The notes beneath the pieces are model-generated. The model had not been told where the DNA came from and did no database searches. It worked only from the letters and a program-made list of their open reading frames with translations. Below, piece by piece: positions 1 through 8,086 of a stretch of 64,000 nt of DNA. Numbering within the stretch: position 1 is the stretch's first letter; every line of letters starts with the position of its first letter. This DNA comes from Pseudomonas wayambapalatensis (GTDB lineage: Bacteria; Pseudomonadota; Gammaproteobacteria; Pseudomonadales; Pseudomonadaceae). Location of the stretch: positions 1,882,501 through 1,946,500 of the forward strand of contig CP077096.1 of assembly GCA_014268975.2 (NCBI GenBank), given 5' to 3'. Made by a program: the position numbers and the translations under genes.

Positions 1-1244
1 TGATGACCGCCGAGGGCTTCCTCGAAGGCCGGCGCCTGCAGATGGCGCGTGGGGTGCTGCTGCAATGCATCATGGGCGGCTATCCGCCGGCAAGGTTCTA
101 TGGCAGTGATGACGGCGACCTGGCACTGGTCGCTGATCCTGCGCAAACTCATGTCCTGCCGTGGAGCGACAGCCCACGGGCCTTGGCGATCTGCGATGCG
201 GTCGAGCTCGATGGCACGCCCTCGGGGCTCTCCACCCGTGGTCTGCTCAAGGCGGTGATCGCTCGTTATGCGGCGCTGGGGCTTGCGCCGGTGGTGGCCA
301 CCGAATTGGAGTTCTTCGTCTTCGCCCCGAACAGTGATCCGGGCCAACCGTTCCAGCCGCCGCTGGGCAGGGACGGGCGCCGCGAGCTCGGCCACTCGGC
401 CTTCAGCGTCAGTTCCAACAATGGCCTGCGGCCTTTCTTCAGCGAGGTCTACCGGTGCATGGCAGCACTGGGCTTGCCGCGCGACACGTTCATGCACGAG
501 ATGGGCGTCAGCCAGTTCGAGATCAACCTGTTGCACGGTGATCCGCTGCTGCTGGCCGACCAGACCTTCCTGTTCAAGCATCTGCTCAAGGAAGTTGCAC
601 TCAAACACGGCTTGACCGTGGTGTGCATGGCCAAGCCGCTGGCGCATACCCCCGGCAGCTCGATGCACATCCACCAGAGCCTGGTGGAGATCGGCACCGG
701 TCGTAACGTGTTCAGTGACGAGCAGGGCAGGGCAACCGACACCTTCCATCACTTCATCGGCGGCTTGCAGGCGTGCATGGCCGACTTCACCGCGCTGTTC
801 GCGCCCAACGTCAACTCCTACCAGCGTCTGTGCCACCCTTACGCCTCGCCGAACAATGCTTGCTGGTCAGAGGACAATCGCGCGGCTGGCCTGCGCATCC
901 CGGCCAGTTCACCGGTAGCGCGGCGTGTGGAAAATCGTCTGCCGGGCGCCGACACCAACCCCTACCTGGCGATTGCCGCAAGCCTTGCGGCCGGGCTGCA
1001 TGGCATCGAGCGCAAGCTGCAGCCCACTGCGGCGATCCAGGGCGAGTTCGTGGTGCCCGAGCACCTGAGCCTGCCGTGCACGCTGCACGCGGGCATCGAG
1101 CGCCTGCGTCGCAGCACGTTGGCGCGGGAACTGTTTGGCGAGGAGTTCATCGAAGGATACGTCGCCACCAAGACCCTGGAATTGACGGATTTCTTCGATG
1201 AGATCACGCCGTGGGAGCGTAGGGTGCTGGCCGCGCAGGCCTGA
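1..1244 (+). CDS. Glutamine synthetase family protein (5' end cut by window)
   Basis: C-terminal catalytic part of a type I glutamine-synthetase fold enzyme. The GS beta-strand with metal ligands is seen as ATELEFFVF (about residues 99-107 of the visible frame), the ammonia/metal loop as GSSMHIHQSL, the ATP/glutamate region as NNACWSEDNRAAGLRIP, and the closing motif as NRLPGADTNPYLAIAASLAAGL. The visible frame opens at an ATG at position 3, but family members carry about 30 or more residues before the equivalent of TAEGFLEGRRL, so the true start probably lies outside the window. Pseudomonas has many such paralogues that gamma-glutamylate amines or polyamines rather than ammonia; substrate cannot be assigned here. 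It is outside the flagellar locus proper. Confidence 0.85.
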   Translation, partial: MTAEGFLEGRRLQMARGVLLQCIMGGYPPARFYGSDDGDLALVADPAQTHVLPWSDSPRALAICDAVELDGTPSGLSTRGLLKAVIARYAALGLAPVVATELEFFVFAPNSDPGQPFQPPLGRDGRRELGHSAFSVSSNNGLRPFFSEVYRCMAALGLPRDTFMHEMGVSQFEINLLHGDPLLLADQTFLFKHLLKEVALKHGLTVVCMAKPLAHTPGSSMHIHQSLVEIGTGRNVFSDEQGRATDTFHHFIGGLQACMADFTALFAPNVNSYQRLCHPYASPNNACWSEDNRAAGLRIPASSPVARRVENRLPGADTNPYLAIAASLAAGLHGIERKLQPTAAIQGEFVVPEHLSLPCTLHAGIERLRRSTLARELFGEEFIEGYVATKTLELTDFFDEITPWERRVLAAQA

Positions 1245-1370
1245 TCGCGACAGAAGCTTTGCCCGGCGCGCCGCTCTTGGCTTTTTTTCATTGCCAGGGG
1301 CCCGCGTCCGAGAAATTGCCCTTATGCTTGCCAGCAGCACCACACCTGCCCAAGGAGCCCGCGGGGACGC

Positions 1371-2708
1371 ATGCGCCAGATCTGGAAGTCATTTCGCTCG
1401 TTGTACTTCGCCGCCCTGATGATGCTGATCGGCTCAGGCCTGTTGAGTACCTACCTGGCGTTGCGCCTGGCTGCCGACCATGTCGACAGCCTGTGGGTCG
1501 GTGCGCTGATGGCAGCCAACTATTTCGGTCTGGCCGTGGGCGGCAAGGTCGGTCACCGATTGATCGCTCGGGTCGGGCACATTCGTGCGTATGCCACCTG
1601 CGCCGGCATCGTCGGTGCGGCGGTGCTGGGGCATGGGCTGACCGATTACGTACCGGCCTGGATCGGCCTGCGCATGATCGTCGGCCTGGGCATGATGTGC
1701 CAGTACATGGTCATCGAGAGCTGGCTCAACGAGCAGGCCGACGCCAAGCAGCGCGGTGCAGTATTCAGCGGCTACATGATCGCGTCCTATCTTGGGTTGG
1801 TGCTGGGTCAGTTGATCCTGGTGGTGCATCCGGCACTGGGGCCTGAGCTGCTGATGCTGGTCGCCATGTGCTTTGCCCTGTGCCTGGTGCCGGTGGCGAT
1901 GACTCGGCGCATTCACCCGGCACCGCTGCGGCCGGCGCCGATGGAGCCGAAATTCTTCATCAAGCGGGTGCCGCAGTCGCTGAGTACCGTGCTTGGCGCG
2001 GGACTGATCGTCGGTTCCTTCTATGGTCTGGCCCCCCTGTATGCGGCGCGCCAGGGGCTGAGCACCGAGCAGGTCGGTCTGTTCATGGGCTGTTGTATTT
2101 TCGCCGGGCTGTTAGTGCAGTGGCCCCTGGGCTGGCTGTCGGATCGCTATGATCGAGCGGTGCTGATCCGCAGCGTGTCGATCGGCCTGGCGGTGGTGTC
2201 GCTGCCGTTGGCGCTGCTGCCCAGTGTGCCGCTGGAGTTGCTGTTCGCGGCTGGCTTCATCGTTTCCTTGTTGCAGTTCTGCCTCTATCCATTGGCCGTG
2301 GCGTTCTCCAATGACCATGTGGAAAGTGAGCGGCGGGTATCGTTGACGGCGATGCTGCTGGTCACCTATGGCGTGGGTGCGAGCATCGGTCCGCTGGTGG
2401 CGGGCGTGCTGATGAAGGCGTTGGGCGCACAGATGCTCTATGCCTTCTTCACCTTCTTTGCCCTGGTGCTGGTGTGGCGTATTCGACCGAAGGCGGTCAC
2501 CGGGCTGCACCAGGTTCAGGATGCACCGCTGGGCCACGTGGCGATGCCTGCGGCAGGTTCGCCGTTGTCTGCGGCGCTCGATCCACGGGTCGATGAGCAG
2601 ACCGTGCAGGACGTGATGCAGGCGCCGGTGGCGGCGGAGGATACCGAAGATGAGCCAGGGCAGGTCCAGGGCAGTCAGGTCGAGCCGGAAACCGACAAGG
2701 CGAATTGA
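1371..2708 (+). CDS. MFS transporter, YcaD-like
   Basis: A 445-residue hydrophobic protein with the pattern of a 12-helix major facilitator. The first half has GGKVGHRLIARVGHIRAYA and the second half GWLSDRYDRAVLIR, both variants of the MFS inter-helix motif A (G-x-x-x-D-R-x-x-R). The N-terminal half resembles E. coli YcaD, including the VVES/VIESWLNEQ stretch after helix 4. The last 80 residues are hydrophilic and acidic (EDTEDEPGQ), a likely cytoplasmic tail. Start ATG follows CAAGGAGCCCGCGGGGACGC. Substrate unknown. It is followed by a strong intrinsic terminator, so it is transcriptionally separate from its convergent neighbour. Confidence 0.85.
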   Translation: MRQIWKSFRSLYFAALMMLIGSGLLSTYLALRLAADHVDSLWVGALMAANYFGLAVGGKVGHRLIARVGHIRAYATCAGIVGAAVLGHGLTDYVPAWIGLRMIVGLGMMCQYMVIESWLNEQADAKQRGAVFSGYMIASYLGLVLGQLILVVHPALGPELLMLVAMCFALCLVPVAMTRRIHPAPLRPAPMEPKFFIKRVPQSLSTVLGAGLIVGSFYGLAPLYAARQGLSTEQVGLFMGCCIFAGLLVQWPLGWLSDRYDRAVLIRSVSIGLAVVSLPLALLPSVPLELLFAAGFIVSLLQFCLYPLAVAFSNDHVESERRVSLTAMLLVTYGVGASIGPLVAGVLMKALGAQMLYAFFTFFALVLVWRIRPKAVTGLHQVQDAPLGHVAMPAAGSPLSAALDPRVDEQTVQDVMQAPVAAEDTEDEPGQVQGSQVEPETDKAN

Positions 2709-2714
2709 GTGATG

Positions 2715-2758
2715 CCCGACCAGGAGCCAGGCTTCCTGGTCGGGATCGTTCATTTTTT
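2715..2758 (+). terminator. Intrinsic terminator of the MFS gene
   Basis: CCCGACCAGGA (2715-2725) pairs perfectly with TCCTGGTCGGG (2734-2744) around an 8-base loop, and six T residues follow at 2753-2758. It sits 7 bases after the MFS stop codon. Confidence 0.8.
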
Positions 2759-2764
2759 GATGGC

Positions 2765-3331
2765 TCAGGCGTCCTGAATGTTTTGCAGTCGAAACTCGAG
2801 AATCTCGCCGTTCAACTCTCCGGCATTGAGGTAGGCGCCATCCCAGATCTTCACTTGGGAAACCCTGTGCCCCAAGGCGTCACGCAGGTAGAACGGAATG
2901 TTCGGCGCGCTGTTCGGATTGCCATCCCAATTAGTGAGCGTTTCGATCTTCCACAAGCTTTCGCCAGGGCCGAGCAGGGGCCTGGTGATGCTGTCGATCG
3001 CTTTGCCCAACAAGCCGGTGCCATACAGGCCGAGCCATCCCTTATAGTTCTGTTCCATTCTGGCGCCGGCATATTCGAAGCTGCTGACTGTAAAGTTATT
3101 CAGGCAACTGATCCGATAATGAGATCGGGTGGCGGTCTGTTTTTCTTTCAGGTACTCGAAATGAAACGTGAGTGGCACGAAGGTACTGAGCGGGTGTTGA
3201 TAGGCCGCTTCGGTCAGCAGCCATCCCTCCCGTTCTGTTTCACCGTCCGGCTTGGACGGTGACAACCAGCGGGAGGTCCCGACCTGGCCATGCCTGCAAT
3301 GCAGCTCGGCTGTGAAGTTGCGGTGAATCAT
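2765..3331 (-). CDS. Hypothetical protein
   Basis: I do not recognise a family. The start at 3331 is chosen because CAGGAG lies 7 bases upstream of this ATG; an upstream in-frame ATG at 3379 has no such site. The product is 188 residues, with no signal peptide or membrane segment evident. It has a charged, Trp/Tyr-rich middle and a C-terminal half reading YKGWLGLYGTGLLGKAID and later WDGNPNSAPNIPFYLRDA. Phrases such as LSPSKPDGETEREGWLLTE suggest a soluble globular protein. It converges on the MFS gene and lies just downstream of ycgR on the same strand, separated by the ycgR terminator, so a flagellar role is not implied. Confidence 0.6.
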   Translation of the reverse strand: MIHRNFTAELHCRHGQVGTSRWLSPSKPDGETEREGWLLTEAAYQHPLSTFVPLTFHFEYLKEKQTATRSHYRISCLNNFTVSSFEYAGARMEQNYKGWLGLYGTGLLGKAIDSITRPLLGPGESLWKIETLTNWDGNPNSAPNIPFYLRDALGHRVSQVKIWDGAYLNAGELNGEILEFRLQNIQDA

Positions 3332-3443
3332 GGCGATGCTCCTGTTGAGCGCCCGGGTTGTTGGGGCGATAGCCGTCACCGTAGTGGGTTCAAGGCGTAA
3401 GGAGCATGAGGAAAATTTTCAGCGAATGTACCGACCGCCTGAA

Positions 3444-3469
3444 TCGAAAACGCCACCCGAGGGGTGGCG
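3444..3469 (-). terminator. Intrinsic terminator of ycgR (minus strand)
   Basis: CGCCACCC (3451-3458) and GGGTGGCG (3462-3469) form an 8-bp stem with a 3-base loop; on the minus strand the stem is followed by TTTTC. It lies about 20 bases past the ycgR stop codon and closes the flgM-flgN-ycgR run. Confidence 0.75.
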
Positions 3470-3490
3470 TCGATGTCTTTCAAGGGGCGA

Positions 3491-4234
3491 TCAGTAGTCG
3501 TCTTTATCGAACCGCCGCGCTTCACGCTGCAGCTGGTACACGAAACTCTCGATCTTGCGCTGGCTCTGGCCGTTGAGGTTGTGGAAACGCACGCCGGCGA
3601 AGGTGGTATTGATGCGCTCTTCGAAGTGCAGGTGACGCAGCTCCACCATCACGTCGCTCAGGCCCAGCGGGTTTGCGGCCTTGAAGCGCTCATACACCTG
3701 GCCCAGTTGCAGGCGCTCTTCGACATTGCCATCGAAGCGCAGCTTGCAGCCCGTGGCGGACACGTCCAGCAGCTTGCCGCGCAGCGCGCCGTTGCCCTTG
3801 AGGTGGGTGCCGTCGAGGATGATGTCGACCAGTTGCGACAGTTTCAGCGCAGCGCGGAAGGCGTTGCGACGCTGATGGTAGGTCATTTCGGTGGGCAGAG
3901 TGCCGCGGTAGCAGCGGTGGCCATCGACTTCGCCGATGGCCAGCGCAGTGTTGCACTCCCAGGCAATGCGTACGCCATCGTGGAAACCTTCGACGCGGAA
4001 GGGTTCGCCGTTCTCGATGAACTTCTCGCCGTCACGCGGGATCATTTCGTCCAGTGCCAGAACGTTGGCGTCCCGGTCCACCTGTACCACGTAACTCTGG
4101 AAGCGCTGGCTGCGTTCATGGAAGCTGATGATCAGCGGATCGTGGCTTTCCATCAGCTGGCGCAGGTTCGCCGAAATCTCCAGAGGAGTGGTCAGCACTT
4201 TTGGTGGCTGAGGAGCATCGGACTCATTGAACAC
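3491..4234 (-). CDS. ycgR: Flagellar brake protein YcgR/FlgZ, PilZ c-di-GMP receptor
   Basis: A 247-residue two-domain protein: an N-terminal YcgR domain (about residues 15-115) and a C-terminal PilZ domain (about 118-240). The c-di-GMP signature is intact: RxxxR as R123-NAF-R127 in QRRNAFR, and DxSxxG as D157-VSAT-G162. In this family, c-di-GMP binding lets the protein act on the motor (MotA/FliG, or the MotCD stator in Pseudomonas) to slow or stop rotation; P. fluorescens and P. putida call it FlgZ. The start codon is GTG (CAC on the plus strand at 4232-4234), with TGGAG 11 bases upstream. It follows flgN in the same direction, so FlgM/FlgN and the brake are probably co-transcribed late genes. 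Confidence 0.93.
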   Translation of the reverse strand: MFNESDAPQPPKVLTTPLEISANLRQLMESHDPLIISFHERSQRFQSYVVQVDRDANVLALDEMIPRDGEKFIENGEPFRVEGFHDGVRIAWECNTALAIGEVDGHRCYRGTLPTEMTYHQRRNAFRAALKLSQLVDIILDGTHLKGNGALRGKLLDVSATGCKLRFDGNVEERLQLGQVYERFKAANPLGLSDVMVELRHLHFEERINTTFAGVRFHNLNGQSQRKIESFVYQLQREARRFDKDDY

Positions 4235-4278
4235 GGGTAATCAATCTCCAGGCAAAAACGACACACGCAAGTAACGGC

Positions 4279-4305
4279 ATTTTGCCAGTATGTTCCGTGC
4301 CTTGA
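4279..4305 (-). promoter_or_regulatory. Weak sigma28-like promoter before ycgR
   Basis: On the minus strand TCAAGGCA, 11 bases, then GGCAAAAT. The -35 half matches the FliA pattern (TCAAG) and the spacing is right, but the -10 half is poor against GCCGATAA. ycgR may instead depend on the flgM promoter. Confidence 0.25.
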
Positions 4306-4315
4306 ATAGGAATAA

Positions 4316-4783
4316 TCACACCTGGCTGATCGCCCGGGGCTTGTCCATGGGGGAGGTGGTACCACGGCTGTCGTACAGCGACGGGGAGTCGCCGCCGTTG
4401 AGGATTCTGATCTGGTTGGCCGTGGCGTGCTGCTGCACCTGGATAACCCGGCCATTGGTCTCGTTGACCTTCTGGCAGGTATCCATCAACTGGGTCAGCA
4501 CATCGAGTTGCTGCAGGATGATCTCGCCGTTTGGCGATTGCGCAGCAACGGCCTGCACACCTGCCCGGTCGGCGCTGAGGCCGAGCCCGTTGAGCAGGTG
4601 ATTGCGCCGCATGCCCTGCTGCTCGAGCAAGACGATCAGCGATTGCTTGCGGGCGAGGATGGTCTCCAGCACCTGCATGTCCCGACCGTGCAGGGCGACC
4701 GTTTCCTTCTGGAGGAGGTCGAGCAGTTCCTGGGTCGGCGCGATGTCGTCTTCGATCAGTTGCAGCAGTGTGGTGTCGTGCAT
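4316..4783 (-). CDS. flgN: Flagellar export chaperone FlgN
   Basis: A 155-residue, almost entirely helical protein with the FlgN pattern (LLQLIEDDIAPTQELLDLLQKETVALHGRD near the N-terminus, then heptad-like leucines to about residue 125). In this family it is the cytoplasmic chaperone for the hook-filament junction proteins FlgK and FlgL, both encoded in this window. Position directly after flgM, with a 46-base gap and the same strand, matches the flgMN operon of other pseudomonads. The C-terminal 30 residues are low complexity (GGDSPSLYDSRGTTSP), probably disordered. Start ATG at 4783. Confidence 0.92.
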   Translation of the reverse strand: MHDTTLLQLIEDDIAPTQELLDLLQKETVALHGRDMQVLETILARKQSLIVLLEQQGMRRNHLLNGLGLSADRAGVQAVAAQSPNGEIILQQLDVLTQLMDTCQKVNETNGRVIQVQQHATANQIRILNGGDSPSLYDSRGTTSPMDKPRAISQV

Positions 4784-4829
4784 GGCTGGCTCTTGGCTCT
4801 GGCGTCCTGGAAGTCAGCGCACCGTAAGG

Positions 4830-5144
4830 TTAGCGCTGAGCTTCGAAATCAAGCAGTTTGCTGGCGATCCGGCCGGCATCGACCTGGTAGCTGCCGTCGG
4901 CGATCGCCTGCTTCAACTGGGCCACGCGGGCGCTGTCGACTGCCGGTTGATCGCGCAGCTTGTCGCTGATCTTCTGCAACTGCTGGGCCTCTTGACTGAG
5001 GTGTACCGCCTCTCCGCTGACGCTGGCAGGCTTGCCTGCATCGCTGGCACCACCGGTTTTTTCGGTGTTGCCCGATGCGGCATTGCCGCGAACACCGCCC
5101 GTGATGGACGGAGAGTTATTCAAACGACTGAAGTCGATGACCAT
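4830..5144 (-). CDS. flgM: Anti-sigma28 factor FlgM
   Basis: A 104-residue protein beginning [12 protein letters not shown]. The frame opens further upstream, but the ATG at 5144 has AGAGG 9 bases before it and matches the family N-terminus, so it is preferred. The C-terminal half (VARLKQ-type helix: [21 protein letters not shown], then [10 protein letters not shown]) is the FliA-binding region; the N-terminal half is Gly/Ser/Asn-rich and disordered as expected. FlgM holds FliA (encoded at 62.4 kb) inactive until the hook is complete and FlgM is exported. A good sigma28 promoter precedes it, giving the usual feedback loop. Confidence 0.95.
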   Translation of the reverse strand: MVIDFSRLNNSPSITGGVRGNAASGNTEKTGGASDAGKPASVSGEAVHLSQEAQQLQKISDKLRDQPAVDSARVAQLKQAIADGSYQVDAGRIASKLLDFEAQR

Positions 5145-5181
5145 GATCAGAAACCTCTGGGTGAATAGGACGCTTGCCTTT

Positions 5182-5208
5182 GTTTCGGCCAACCCGAAAC
5201 AAACTTTA
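5182..5208 (-). promoter_or_regulatory. Sigma28 (FliA) promoter of flgM
   Basis: Minus strand TAAAGTTT (5201-5208), 11-base spacer, GCCGAAAC (5182-5189), a close match to TAAAGTTT-N11-GCCGATAA. Start of transcription would fall about 30 bases before the flgM ATG. The -10 and spacer contain a perfect 7-bp inverted repeat, GTTTCGG-N5-CCGAAAC (5182-5200). Confidence 0.85.
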
Positions 5209-5269
5209 GGCACAAATGTTCTGCCGTCCGTCAGCAAACCCGCATATCCCGATTTCTGACACAGTTTAG

Positions 5270-5330
5270 GAAAAGCGGTTCCTCGCCGCCAGTCCCGGGG
5301 TCCTGCATTATTTCGTCGGCGATGAACCGC
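5270..5330 (-). terminator. Long hairpin after flgA, probable terminator (minus strand)
   Basis: GCGGTTCCTCGCCG (5275-5288) pairs with CGGCGATGAACCGC (5317-5330), 13 of 14 positions, across a 28-base loop. Read on the minus strand it follows the flgA stop by about 20 bases and is followed by TTTTCC. It would separate flgA transcription (sigma54) from flgM (sigma28). Confidence 0.6.
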
Positions 5331-5350
5331 CGGTGCCTTTTACATCCTTC

Positions 5351-6103
5351 CTACATCGCCACTTCGACCTGGCCCGGCCCGACCACCGTGGCCTTGACCA
5401 CGCGCTGGGAGTTGAGATTGCGCACGCGGATCTGTTCGGTCAGGCCGCCCTTGCTCAGGGCTTCGCCTGGCATGCGTACGCTCAGGCCGCCACTGCGGGC
5501 GGTGATCACCACGTGATCGCCCTTGCGAATCACGTCCGCTTGTTCCAGTTGCTGCAACGTCAGGACCTGGTCGAGGATGGTCGGGCGCAGCAGTTTCATG
5601 CCCACGGCCTGGTCGAGTTCGCTCAGAAAGCCCTGGCCCAGGGTGCTGACGTCACGCTCGCGCAGGGCCACGTCACCTTCAGTGATCACGCTTTCGCGCT
5701 TGAGTGGGCGGGTCATGACCACAACGTCGCGGAACAGCTTCACCTGTGCCGGCACGAATACCGTCCAGGGCGAGGTGCCGTCGCAACGTACCCGCACCGT
5801 CACCCGCCCAAGCGGCTGTGCCGGGCTTTCCAGCGAGGCGTCCAGTTGCTGGCTGCACACCGGCATGCGCAGGCGTGGGTCGAGATTGTTGACCTGGATG
5901 TCATAACGTCCCACGGTCTGGGTGCGCGTCATGTAGTCTTCGACGGTGAATTCAAGAAACCCTTGGGTGACACCGATAAGCTGTTCAGGCAAGGTAAACG
6001 AATCCGCCAGCGTGCGAGCGCCGGATGCGAGCAGGCATGCAATGGCCAGGGGGATGGCCAGCAGGCGCGTCAGTCGTCGGAAAAATGTCGTTTTCGTGTA
6101 CAT
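5351..6103 (-). CDS. flgA: Flagellar basal body P-ring formation chaperone FlgA
   Basis: A 250-residue exported protein. The ATG at 6103 gives MYTKTTFFRRLTRLL followed by a hydrophobic stretch and SGARTLAD, a standard Sec signal peptide with cleavage near residue 33; the frame continues upstream but without signal-peptide character. The C-terminal SAF/ChapFlgA region is seen in KGDHVVITARSGGLSVRM and VRNLNSQRVVKATVVG. FlgA is the periplasmic chaperone for FlgI (encoded at 16.8 kb) during P-ring assembly. No Shine-Dalgarno sequence is evident before the chosen ATG, and the sigma54 promoter lies only about 12 bases upstream, so initiation is unusual (see findings). Confidence 0.92.
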   Translation of the reverse strand: MYTKTTFFRRLTRLLAIPLAIACLLASGARTLADSFTLPEQLIGVTQGFLEFTVEDYMTRTQTVGRYDIQVNNLDPRLRMPVCSQQLDASLESPAQPLGRVTVRVRCDGTSPWTVFVPAQVKLFRDVVVMTRPLKRESVITEGDVALRERDVSTLGQGFLSELDQAVGMKLLRPTILDQVLTLQQLEQADVIRKGDHVVITARSGGLSVRMPGEALSKGGLTEQIRVRNLNSQRVVKATVVGPGQVEVAM

Positions 6104-6107
6104 ACGC

Positions 6108-6134
6108 TCAAAAAAGCAAAGCCCGTGCCGACTT
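6108..6134 (+). promoter_or_regulatory. Sigma28 promoter of cheVR
   Basis: TCAAAAAA (6108-6115), 11 bases, GCCGACTT (6127-6134). The -10 core GCCGA and spacing are right; the -35 half keeps TCAA. Transcription would start about 30 bases before the cheV ATG. It overlaps the opposite-strand flgA promoter. Confidence 0.6.
6115..6130 (-). promoter_or_regulatory. Sigma54 promoter of flgA
   Basis: Minus strand CGGCAC-N5-TTGCT with GG (6128-6129) and GC (6116-6117) exactly 10 bases apart, the defining -24/-12 geometry. The predicted start of transcription is at about 6104-6106, next to the flgA ATG at 6103. Confidence 0.75.
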
Positions 6135-6170
6135 GTTGGCAAGCGAGCAGAAAAATAGAAGGAGTCTGGC

Positions 6171-7100
6171 ATGGCTGGCGTTATGGATTCGGTCAACCAG
6201 CGCACGCAACTGGTTGGACAGAATCGCCTCGAGCTGCTGTTGTTCCGTCTCAATGGCGATCAACTCTATGGCATCAATGTGTTCAAGGTCCGTGAGGTGC
6301 TGCAGTGCCCGGAGCTGACCCTGTTGCCCAAGTCCCATCCGGTGGTGCGCGGTGTAGCGAACATTCGTGGGGCAACCATCCCCATCCTCGACCTGTCGAT
6401 GGCGACGGGGCTACCGGGCCTGAAAGAAGAGACCCGTAACAGTTTCGTGATCATTACCGAGTACAACACCAAGACCCAGGGTTTCCTGGTGCACTCGGTC
6501 GAGCGCATCGTCAACATGAACTGGGAAGAGATCCATCCACCACCCAAGGGTACTGGGCGCGATCACTACCTGACGGCGGTCACCCGGGTAGACAACCGCA
6601 TGGTCGAGATCGTCGACGTCGAGAAGGTGCTCGCGGAAGTGGCACCGTCCTCGGAGTCGGTTTCCGCCGGCGTGGTCGATGCCGAGGTGCAGGACAAGGC
6701 CGTGTTGCTGCGGGTGCTGACCGTCGACGATTCGTCGGTGGCGCGCAAGCAGGTCAGCCGTTGCCTGCAGACCGTGGGCGTGGAGGTGGTGGCGCTCAAC
6801 GACGGCCGCCAGGCGCTGGACTACCTGCGCAAGCTGGTGGATGAGGGCAAGCGGCCGGAAGAAGAGTTCCTGATGATGATCTCCGACATTGAAATGCCGG
6901 AAATGGACGGCTATACCCTCACCGCCGAGATTCGTAACGATCCGCGCATGCAAAAATTGCACATCGTCCTGCATACTTCGCTGTCGGGCGTGTTCAACCA
7001 GGCGATGGTCAAGAAGGTCGGCGCTGACGACTTCCTGGCCAAGTTCAAGCCGGACGACCTGGCCCAGCGCGTGGTCGATCGGATCAAGGCAACGCATTGA
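6171..7100 (+). CDS. cheV: Chemotaxis protein CheV (CheW-REC fusion)
   Basis: A 309-residue fusion of a CheW-like adaptor domain (about 15-160; LFRLNGDQLYGINVFKVREVL, GVANIRGATIPILDL) and a receiver domain (about 181-307). The receiver has acidic residues D186-D187 in TVDDSS, the phosphoacceptor D239 in MISDIEMPEMDG, and the Lys-containing LAKFKPDDLA region. CheV couples receptors to CheA and tunes output by phosphorylation. ATG preceded by GAAGGAGTCTGGC. It forms an operon with cheR, 49 bases downstream, as in other Pseudomonas cheVR loci. Confidence 0.95.
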   Translation: MAGVMDSVNQRTQLVGQNRLELLLFRLNGDQLYGINVFKVREVLQCPELTLLPKSHPVVRGVANIRGATIPILDLSMATGLPGLKEETRNSFVIITEYNTKTQGFLVHSVERIVNMNWEEIHPPPKGTGRDHYLTAVTRVDNRMVEIVDVEKVLAEVAPSSESVSAGVVDAEVQDKAVLLRVLTVDDSSVARKQVSRCLQTVGVEVVALNDGRQALDYLRKLVDEGKRPEEEFLMMISDIEMPEMDGYTLTAEIRNDPRMQKLHIVLHTSLSGVFNQAMVKKVGADDFLAKFKPDDLAQRVVDRIKATH

Positions 7101-7149
7101 AACGGCCGGGGCGAGCCCCGGCGCAAGTGATTGAAAAGAGGCGGCAGCA

Positions 7150-7977
7150 TTGTCTACGGGTAATTTGGATTTCGAACAGTTCCGGGTCTTCCTGGAGAAA
7201 GCCTGTGGCATCCTGCTGGGCGAAAATAAGCAGTATCTGGTGTCCAGCCGTCTCAACAAGCTGATGGAGCAGCAGGGCATCAAGAGCCTGGGTGAGCTGG
7301 TCCAGCGCATCCAGACCCAGCCCCGCAGTGGCCTGCGCGAGCAGGTGGTCGACGCCATGACCACCAACGAGACCTTGTGGTTTCGCGACACCTATCCGTT
7401 CGAAGTGCTGAAGAACAAGGTGATTCCCGAGTTCATCCGCGCCAACCCTGGCCAGCGCCTGCGCATGTGGTCGGCGGCCTGCTCGTCGGGGCAGGAGCCG
7501 TATTCGATCTCGATGGCTATCGATGAGTTCGAGCGCAGCAACCTGGGTCAGTTGAAGATGGGGGCGCAGATCGTCGCCACCGATCTTTCCGGTGCCATGC
7601 TCAATAACTGCAAGACGGGTGAGTACGATAGCCTGGCGATTGCCCGTGGCTTGTCGCAGGAGCGCCTGCAGCGCTACTTCGACCCGAAAGGGCCGGGGCG
7701 GTGGGCGGTTAAGCCGGCAATTCGCAGTCGGGTGGAGTTCCGCTCGTTCAACCTGCTCGACAGCTATGCGGCGTTGGGCAAGTTCGACATCGTGTTCTGC
7801 CGCAATGTGTTGATCTACTTCTCCGCGCAGGTGAAGAAAGACATCCTCATGCGTATCCATGCAACGCTCAAGCCAGGGGGATATCTGTTCCTGGGGGCTT
7901 CGGAGGCGCTCAATGGCTTGCCGGATCATTACCAGATGGTTCAGTGCAGTCCAGGGATCATCTATCAGGCCAAGTGA
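7150..7977 (+). CDS. cheR: Chemotaxis protein methyltransferase CheR
   Basis: A 275-residue SAM-dependent methyltransferase that methylates glutamates on chemoreceptors. The N-terminal helical CheR domain spans about 1-75; the catalytic domain has the SAM loop MWSAACSSGQEPYS (about residues 109-122) and the family motif FDIVFCRNVLIYF (about 216-228). The start is TTG at 7150, giving MSTGNLDFEQF, with AGAGGCGG immediately upstream; no ATG or GTG lies nearby in frame. It follows cheV and ends at a very strong terminator. Confidence 0.93.
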   Translation: MSTGNLDFEQFRVFLEKACGILLGENKQYLVSSRLNKLMEQQGIKSLGELVQRIQTQPRSGLREQVVDAMTTNETLWFRDTYPFEVLKNKVIPEFIRANPGQRLRMWSAACSSGQEPYSISMAIDEFERSNLGQLKMGAQIVATDLSGAMLNNCKTGEYDSLAIARGLSQERLQRYFDPKGPGRWAVKPAIRSRVEFRSFNLLDSYAALGKFDIVFCRNVLIYFSAQVKKDILMRIHATLKPGGYLFLGASEALNGLPDHYQMVQCSPGIIYQAK

Positions 7978-7980
7978 ATG

Positions 7981-8017
7981 AAAAGGCCGGTATCGAGAGA
8001 TACCGGCCTTTTCGTTT
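7981..8017. terminator. Strong bidirectional terminator between cheR and the autotransporter
   Basis: AAAAGGCCGGTATC (7981-7994), GAGA loop, GATACCGGCCTTTT (7999-8012): a perfect 14-bp stem with A and T runs on both sides. It lies 3 bases past the cheR stop and about 75 bases past the convergent autotransporter stop, so it can serve both. Confidence 0.9.
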
Positions 8018-8086
8018 TCGCGCCTGCGAACACCGGACCTTGCCAGCGTGTTCAGGCGGCAAGGTCAGGATCGATCGAGATCGCGA

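Noticed and set aside
1245..1290. Possible terminator after the glutamine-synthetase-family gene (GC-rich stretch then TTTTTTT)
   Set aside because: The GGCGCGCC core is only self-palindromic and no convincing stem sits directly before the T-run.
8036..8066. GACCTTGCC/GGCAAGGTC inverted repeat after the autotransporter stop
   Set aside because: A 9-bp stem with a 13-base loop but no T-run on either strand; the nearby 14-bp terminator explains termination better.
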